Shown here: positions 5,782 through 8,083 of the stretch, piece by piece | How the letters are laid out: each line of letters begins with the position of its first letter | How positions within the stretch are numbered: the first letter of the stretch is position 1 | Assembly: GCA_964450565.1 (NCBI GenBank) | Contig: CAYVCP010000027.1 | Span: 1 to 8,083 of the forward strand | Origin: CAYVCP01 sp964450565 | GTDB lineage: Bacteria > Patescibacteriota > Minisyncoccia > Minisyncoccales > CG1-02-41-26 | Length of the DNA: 8,083 nucleotides | Direction: 5' to 3' | The notes under the pieces: model-generated | The model's database searches: none | What the model saw: the letters and a program-made list of their open reading frames with translations, nothing else | Told to the model about the DNA's origin: nothing | Translations under genes and position numbers: made by a program

Positions 5782-6713
5782 AATTTTTGATGTAGGTCCT
5801 TGAGCCTTTTAGAGACTACGTGTGTATAAATTTGAGTTGTAGCAATGCTTTTATGGCCCAGAAATTCTTGGACACTTCTTAGGTCAACTCCTTTTTCTAA
5901 TAAATCAGTAGCAAAAGAGTGTCTCATAGTATGAACTACTGTAGAAAGAGGCAATCCTGCTAAAATAACATATCTTTTAACAATGTTTTCAATAGATCTT
6001 GTTGTAAGCCTAAGGGGAGAATCTGTTGGTCCTTTATACCTTATAAATAAAGATTTTTCCTTATCATTCTCTCTGGTATCAAGATATTTTCTTAGCCATT
6101 TTAAGCACCTTTCTGAAAAATAAATAGTTCTAACCCTATTACCTTTACCCGTAATACTAAGCTCAAGATATTCTTTGTTGTTTTTAAGTTTAAACTGGTC
6201 TTTATTCAGAGCGGTTAATTCAGCTACTCTCATTCCAGTAGAGAAAAGAACTTCTAAAATTGCCTTGTCTCTTAATCCTGTCTGATTATTAGTATTGGGG
6301 GCTGTAAGGAGATCTGTCACTTGCTCTAAATTAAGAAATTTAACTATTTTTGACTCTGGTTGCTTCATAAGCTGAATTTTATCTGCTGGTAGGGAAACAA
6401 TGTCTCTTTGAGCAAAGAATTTTAACAAATTCCTTAAAGCTATGAGGTAGTGATTTTGAGTACTTTTTTTTAGAAGTTGATGTGTATTATCATTAATGGC
6501 CTTAGAGAGAAACACCCTATATTGCCAAACGTGATCTTTAGTAAACTCATTAGGTTTGAGAGAAGTGAGTTTATTTTTTTTTAGCCAAGATAAAAATTTT
6601 GTTATTAATCTGTCGTAAGTTACCAAAGAAGTATTTGATAAACCTTTTTCAATATCTAAATACTCCAAAAAGTCAGTTTTATAGTTAACTATAGGTTTTT
6701 GTGTTTTTTCCAT
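5760..6713 (-). CDS. xer: Xer-type tyrosine recombinase (XerC/XerD family)
   Basis: Site-specific recombinase that cuts and rejoins DNA through a covalent phosphotyrosine. XerC/XerD proteins resolve chromosome dimers at dif. At 317 residues it is close to the usual 295-310. The N-terminal SAM-like core-binding domain is at about 10-105 (FLEYLDIEKGLSNTSLVTYDRLITKFLSWL). The catalytic domain has the full set: Arg162 (GMRVAEL), Lys190 (TGKGNRVR), His261 and Arg264 (HTMRHSFATDLLE), His287 (LGHKS) and nucleophile Tyr296 (QIYTHV). Base composition matches its neighbours, it stands among core genes, and no integrase-style att repeats were seen, all of which favour a housekeeping role over a phage integrase. 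XerC and XerD cannot be told apart by eye. It has its own strong promoter with two palindromes. No Shine-Dalgarno precedes the ATG. Confidence 0.93.
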   Translation of the reverse strand: MEKTQKPIVNYKTDFLEYLDIEKGLSNTSLVTYDRLITKFLSWLKKNKLTSLKPNEFTKDHVWQYRVFLSKAINDNTHQLLKKSTQNHYLIALRNLLKFFAQRDIVSLPADKIQLMKQPESKIVKFLNLEQVTDLLTAPNTNNQTGLRDKAILEVLFSTGMRVAELTALNKDQFKLKNNKEYLELSITGKGNRVRTIYFSERCLKWLRKYLDTRENDKEKSLFIRYKGPTDSPLRLTTRSIENIVKRYVILAGLPLSTVVHTMRHSFATDLLEKGVDLRSVQEFLGHKSIATTQIYTHVVSKRLKDLHQKFHSDIGE

Positions 6714-6742
6714 ACTATACTTTGATAAACCGTTATTCTGCG

Positions 6743-6754
6743 AAGTATATACTT
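6743..6754. repeat. Perfect 12-bp palindrome in the xer leader
   Basis: AAGTATATACTT is its own reverse complement. It covers roughly the first 12 transcribed bases of xer as predicted from its promoter. It could be an operator half-site pair or the centre of a recombination site. The flanks (AGAGAT and CGCAGA) do not extend the symmetry. Confidence 0.5.
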
Positions 6755-6760
6755 ATCTCT

Positions 6761-6789
6761 ATAATAGGGTTATTAATACCCTATGTCAA
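6761..6789 (-). promoter_or_regulatory. Strong sigma-70-type promoter of xer
   Basis: Minus strand: perfect TTGACA (6784-6789), exactly 17 bases, then TATTAT (6761-6766, five of six). The predicted start is near 6754, leaving a leader of about 40 bases. The TGA stop codon of the upstream secreted-protein gene lies inside the -35 hexamer, so the two genes are packed without a gap. Confidence 0.75.
6764..6784. repeat. Inverted repeat filling the xer promoter spacer, operator candidate
   Basis: ATAGGGT (6764-6770) and ACCCTAT (6778-6784) are perfect 7-bp inverted arms around TATTAAT. The repeat lies between the -35 and -10 elements and overlaps each slightly, the position typical of a repressor site. 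As RNA it could also form a hairpin just after the stop of the upstream gene, but no U tract follows. Confidence 0.5.
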
Positions 6790-7151
6790 TCCCCTAATGT
6801 TTCTGTTTCTTCCTTTTTAAAAAAGTTCCAAACTTTTTTAATAGCATTAGAAATATCTTCTTTTGTTTTTTCTCCCAGCTCTTCTTTCTCTTCTTTTATC
6901 CCTTGCTTTATATTATTTATAATAGTCATCCCCCACTCTGTTATAGTAGGTCTAATGTGTCGATTAAACCAAGATAACAATTTCTCGTTTATAGGTTTTG
7001 TCAAAGAAAAAGCTTTTTTTACTCCTGATTTAAAAGTATCATACCAAGTATAATGCTCTAGAGGATCTGTTATGCCATTAGAGGTTGTGGTTGTAGCTAA
7101 AACTTGCAAAGGAAACAATATTATTAGCAAAGCAATTATTATTTTCTTCAT
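6786..7151 (-). CDS. Small secreted or periplasmic protein of unknown function
   Basis: I do not recognise the family. The 121 residues start with a classic signal peptide: MKK, a hydrophobic core IIIALLIILFPLQ, and a VLA site predicting cleavage after Ala19, followed by TTTTSNG. The mature part is about 100 residues. Aromatic-rich segments come first (HYTWYDTF, LLSWFNRHIRPTITEWGM at about 59-75). A highly charged helical stretch follows (IKQGIKEEKEELGEKTKEDISNAIKKVWNFFKKEE, about 81-115) that looks like an amphipathic helix or coiled coil. No cysteines and no enzyme motif are visible. The promoter's predicted start coincides with the ATG, so the mRNA is probably leaderless. The TGA stop lies within the -35 box of xer. 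It is likely a real gene because of the signal peptide and promoter. Confidence 0.75.
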   Translation of the reverse strand: MKKIIIALLIILFPLQVLATTTTSNGITDPLEHYTWYDTFKSGVKKAFSLTKPINEKLLSWFNRHIRPTITEWGMTIINNIKQGIKEEKEELGEKTKEDISNAIKKVWNFFKKEETETLGD

Positions 7152-7157
7152 TAGGAT

Positions 7158-7166
7158 ATAATAGCA
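7158..7166 (-). promoter_or_regulatory. Extended -10 promoter of the secreted-protein gene, leaderless type
   Basis: Minus strand TGC-TATTAT (7158-7166) is the same nonamer as in the rpmA promoter. The last -10 base is seven bases before the A of the ATG at 7151, so transcription should begin at or next to the start codon. No consensus -35 exists; the corresponding position is a T run belonging to the preceding terminator. Confidence 0.6.
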
Positions 7167-7180
7167 TTTTTTATATAAAT

Positions 7181-7204
7181 AAAAAAATCATCTTTTAAAT
7201 GATT
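7181..7204 (-). terminator. Intrinsic terminator of the 187-codon gene
   Basis: Arms 7186-7193 and 7197-7204 make an eight-pair stem (one G-U in the minus-strand RNA) with a three-base loop, followed by a run of U from 7187 to 7181. This is a standard rho-independent layout reading leftward. It stops transcription coming from the gene ending at 7249. Confidence 0.7.
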
Positions 7205-7207
7205 GGT

Positions 7208-7244
7208 GTAGCCAAGTAGAATAATAAATACTCTACTTGGCTAC
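7208..7244 (-). repeat. Perfect 13-bp hairpin directly after the 187-codon gene
   Basis: GTAGCCAAGTAGA (7208-7220) is exactly complementary to TCTACTTGGCTAC (7232-7244) around an 11-base AT-only-but-one loop. It begins four bases after the TAA stop. No U tract follows it directly; the U-tailed hairpin at 7181-7204 comes next. It probably works with that terminator or protects the mRNA 3' end. Confidence 0.7.
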
Positions 7245-7248
7245 CCTG

Positions 7249-7812
7249 TTATGAGACGAAGAAGCTTTTTACTATTTCTTCGTCTCTTGCTCCTATCAAA
7301 TCTCCAATGGTCGGAGAAATGTTTTTTTTCTCTATCGTAGGAAAGACGATAGAGAAAAAATCTTCATTGTCAACGTCTTGCCTATCATCATCCTGCCAAT
7401 GTTGGCAGGTAATGCATGGGCGTTCTGCCCATAGGACGTTGATCTCTTCTCTGTCTAGCACGAAGTCTTCGTCGTAAGAAGCCTTTGTGCCGAACAGTTC
7501 TTCAAGATCACCCTTGAAGAACTTCGAGTTCTCCATCCCGACGGTGTAAACCGTTCCTGGCGAGCTCCATATGAGGAGCCTTTTCGTTTTTACCGTCTCA
7601 TAGGCCAATGCCCATCCTGGGCCCAGTAGGTCGTTTTGTAGCGCGCCGAATCTTGCTCCACCAGCCCAGGCCTCGAAAGGCCTTTGCTCCAACATTCGCG
7701 CCAGCTCTTCCGGCGCGCTAAATTTTTCTTCCGGACTGGCCTTCAACACCCTGTTGAGTGCTTTCATAAATCTATCGAGGGAAACTCCTTCAAAAATTGG
7801 CGACTTTTTCAT
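7249..7812 (-). CDS. GC-rich orphan protein of unknown function with a CxxCxH motif
   Basis: I do not recognise this 187-residue protein. No signal peptide or membrane segment is visible, so it is probably cytoplasmic. The N-terminus looks helical and charged (SLDRFMKALNRVLKASPEEKFSAPEELARMLEQ, 11-43). A Gly/Trp/aromatic-rich region follows (FEAWAGGARFGALQNDLLGPGWALAYETV, 46-74), then beta-like segments RLLIWSSPGTVYTVGM, and CITCQHW at 133-139, where Cys133, Cys136 and His138 could bind a metal. An acidic stretch DDDRQDVDNED follows. The ATG at 7812 is chosen over an in-frame TTG at 7827 because a GAGGAG lies seven bases upstream of it and overlaps the TTG region. Base composition is unlike its neighbours: 31 of 60 bases are G or C at 7561-7620, against 15 of 60 at 6541-6600 in xer. 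This suggests recent acquisition. Promoter, operator-like palindrome and terminator make it a free-standing unit. Confidence 0.8.
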   Translation of the reverse strand: MKKSPIFEGVSLDRFMKALNRVLKASPEEKFSAPEELARMLEQRPFEAWAGGARFGALQNDLLGPGWALAYETVKTKRLLIWSSPGTVYTVGMENSKFFKGDLEELFGTKASYDEDFVLDREEINVLWAERPCITCQHWQDDDRQDVDNEDFFSIVFPTIEKKNISPTIGDLIGARDEEIVKSFFVS

Positions 7813-7819
7813 TTTCTTT

Positions 7820-7825
7820 CTCCTC
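7820..7825 (-). promoter_or_regulatory. Shine-Dalgarno of the 187-codon gene
   Basis: GAGGAG on the minus strand, seven bases before the ATG at 7812. It decides the start over the upstream TTG at 7825-7827, which it overlaps. Confidence 0.8.
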
Positions 7826-7854
7826 AAATCAAAAAACTAATATAAGAAACCTTA

Positions 7855-7877
7855 ATGCTACAACACAATTATAGCAT
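7855..7877. repeat. Imperfect palindrome over the -10 box, operator candidate
   Basis: ATGCTACAA (7855-7863) and TTATAGCAT (7869-7877) are 9-bp inverted arms with one mismatch and a five-base centre. The right arm contains most of the -10 box and the left arm covers the predicted transcription start near 7861. A dimeric repressor bound here would block initiation. Confidence 0.5.
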
Positions 7878-7895
7878 ATTGTCAATAAATGTCAA
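7868..7895 (-). promoter_or_regulatory. Very strong extended -10 promoter of the 187-codon gene
   Basis: Minus strand: TTGACA (7890-7895), a 16-base spacer ending in TGC, then perfect TATAAT (7868-7873). A second TTGACA lies ten bases further in (7880-7885), giving TTGACATTTATTGACA. All core elements match consensus, the best promoter in the window. It starts 13 bases past the gltX stop; no terminator is visible between. Confidence 0.8.
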
Positions 7896-7907
7896 GATGG
7901 CGTGCTT

Positions 7908-8083
7908 TTATAATTTCTCTTTAGCTTCTTTTATCTTTAAAAGAGTTTTCTCTTTCCCCAAAGCACCTGCTATCTCAAAAGGACTTGCAGATGACTTCTT
8001 TCCTGAAAGAGCTACTCTTAGAGGCCACAATAGTTCTCCCCTGTTTTCTCCTGCTTCTTCTAGGAGAGTTCTTGTGATTTCTT
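7908..8083 (-). CDS. gltX: Glutamyl-tRNA synthetase, C-terminal end, 5' part outside the window
   Basis: Class I aminoacyl-tRNA synthetase that charges tRNA-Glu (and, in many bacteria without GlnRS, tRNA-Gln). Only the last 57 codons are present. The frame on the minus strand reads GENRGELLWPLRVALSGKK and then SSASPFEIAGALGKEKTL before a lysine-rich end and TAA. The LLWPLRVALSGKxxSPxPFEI pattern is characteristic of the extreme C-terminal anticodon-binding domain of bacterial GltX. The catalytic HIGH and KMSKS motifs are outside the window. Its stop is followed within 13 bases by the promoter of the GC-rich orphan gene, with no terminator seen between, so some readthrough into that gene is possible. 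Confidence 0.93.
   Translation of the reverse strand, partial: EITRTLLEEAGENRGELLWPLRVALSGKKSSASPFEIAGALGKEKTLLKIKEAKEKL

Noticed and set aside
5760..6713. Phage or integrative-element integrase instead of Xer
   Set aside because: No att-like direct repeats, excisionase or phage genes are seen, composition matches the core genes, and length and motifs are typical of XerC/XerD. An element ending outside the window cannot be fully excluded.
7381..7440. CITCQHW as a cytochrome c heme-binding motif
   Set aside because: Heme attachment needs CxxCH; here the residue after the second Cys is Gln, and the protein has no signal peptide.

Overview
The window is AT-rich chromosomal DNA, about two thirds A+T by eye. 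It carries bacterial core genes packed with very short gaps, plus a few small genes of unknown function. Gene lengths, low GC, scarce Shine-Dalgarno sites and the order of core genes suggest a reduced-genome bacterium of the Candidate Phyla Radiation (Patescibacteria), perhaps Parcubacteria-like. This is an inference and no marker here settles it. TGA ends at least one gene and no long gene contains an in-frame TGA, so the standard bacterial code fits and the TGA=Gly code of Gracilibacteria/SR1 does not.

Plus-strand block (1-5014): the 3' end of dnaK overlaps dnaJ by one base, giving the Hsp70/Hsp40 chaperone pair. Six bases later comes a tRNA-Lys(UUU) gene. A weak terminator hairpin is interleaved with a promoter that drives an S41 carboxy-terminal processing protease, followed by rplI (bL9) and pyrG (CTP synthase) in the same direction.

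Minus-strand block (8083-5036, read leftward): the 3' end of gltX (glutamyl-tRNA synthetase); a GC-rich orphan gene of 187 codons with a very strong promoter, an operator-like palindrome and a clear ribosome binding site; tandem hairpins; a small secreted protein of unknown function; a complete Xer-type tyrosine recombinase with its own consensus promoter; rpmA (bL27); and a two-helix membrane protein. The two blocks converge at 5015-5035. A 54-codon plus-strand reading frame with one membrane helix sits between rpmA and xer and runs into the 3' end of xer. It may be the truncated start of a lost gene.

Most of the window is housekeeping: protein folding, translation, CTP synthesis, chromosome resolution and envelope proteolysis. 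The less ordinary signals are the compositionally foreign gene at 7249-7812 with its control region, extended -10 promoters that abut start codons (apparently leaderless mRNAs) for rpmA, the secreted protein and nearly ctpA, and two palindromes in the xer promoter. I found no CRISPR array, insertion sequence or recognisable defence system.
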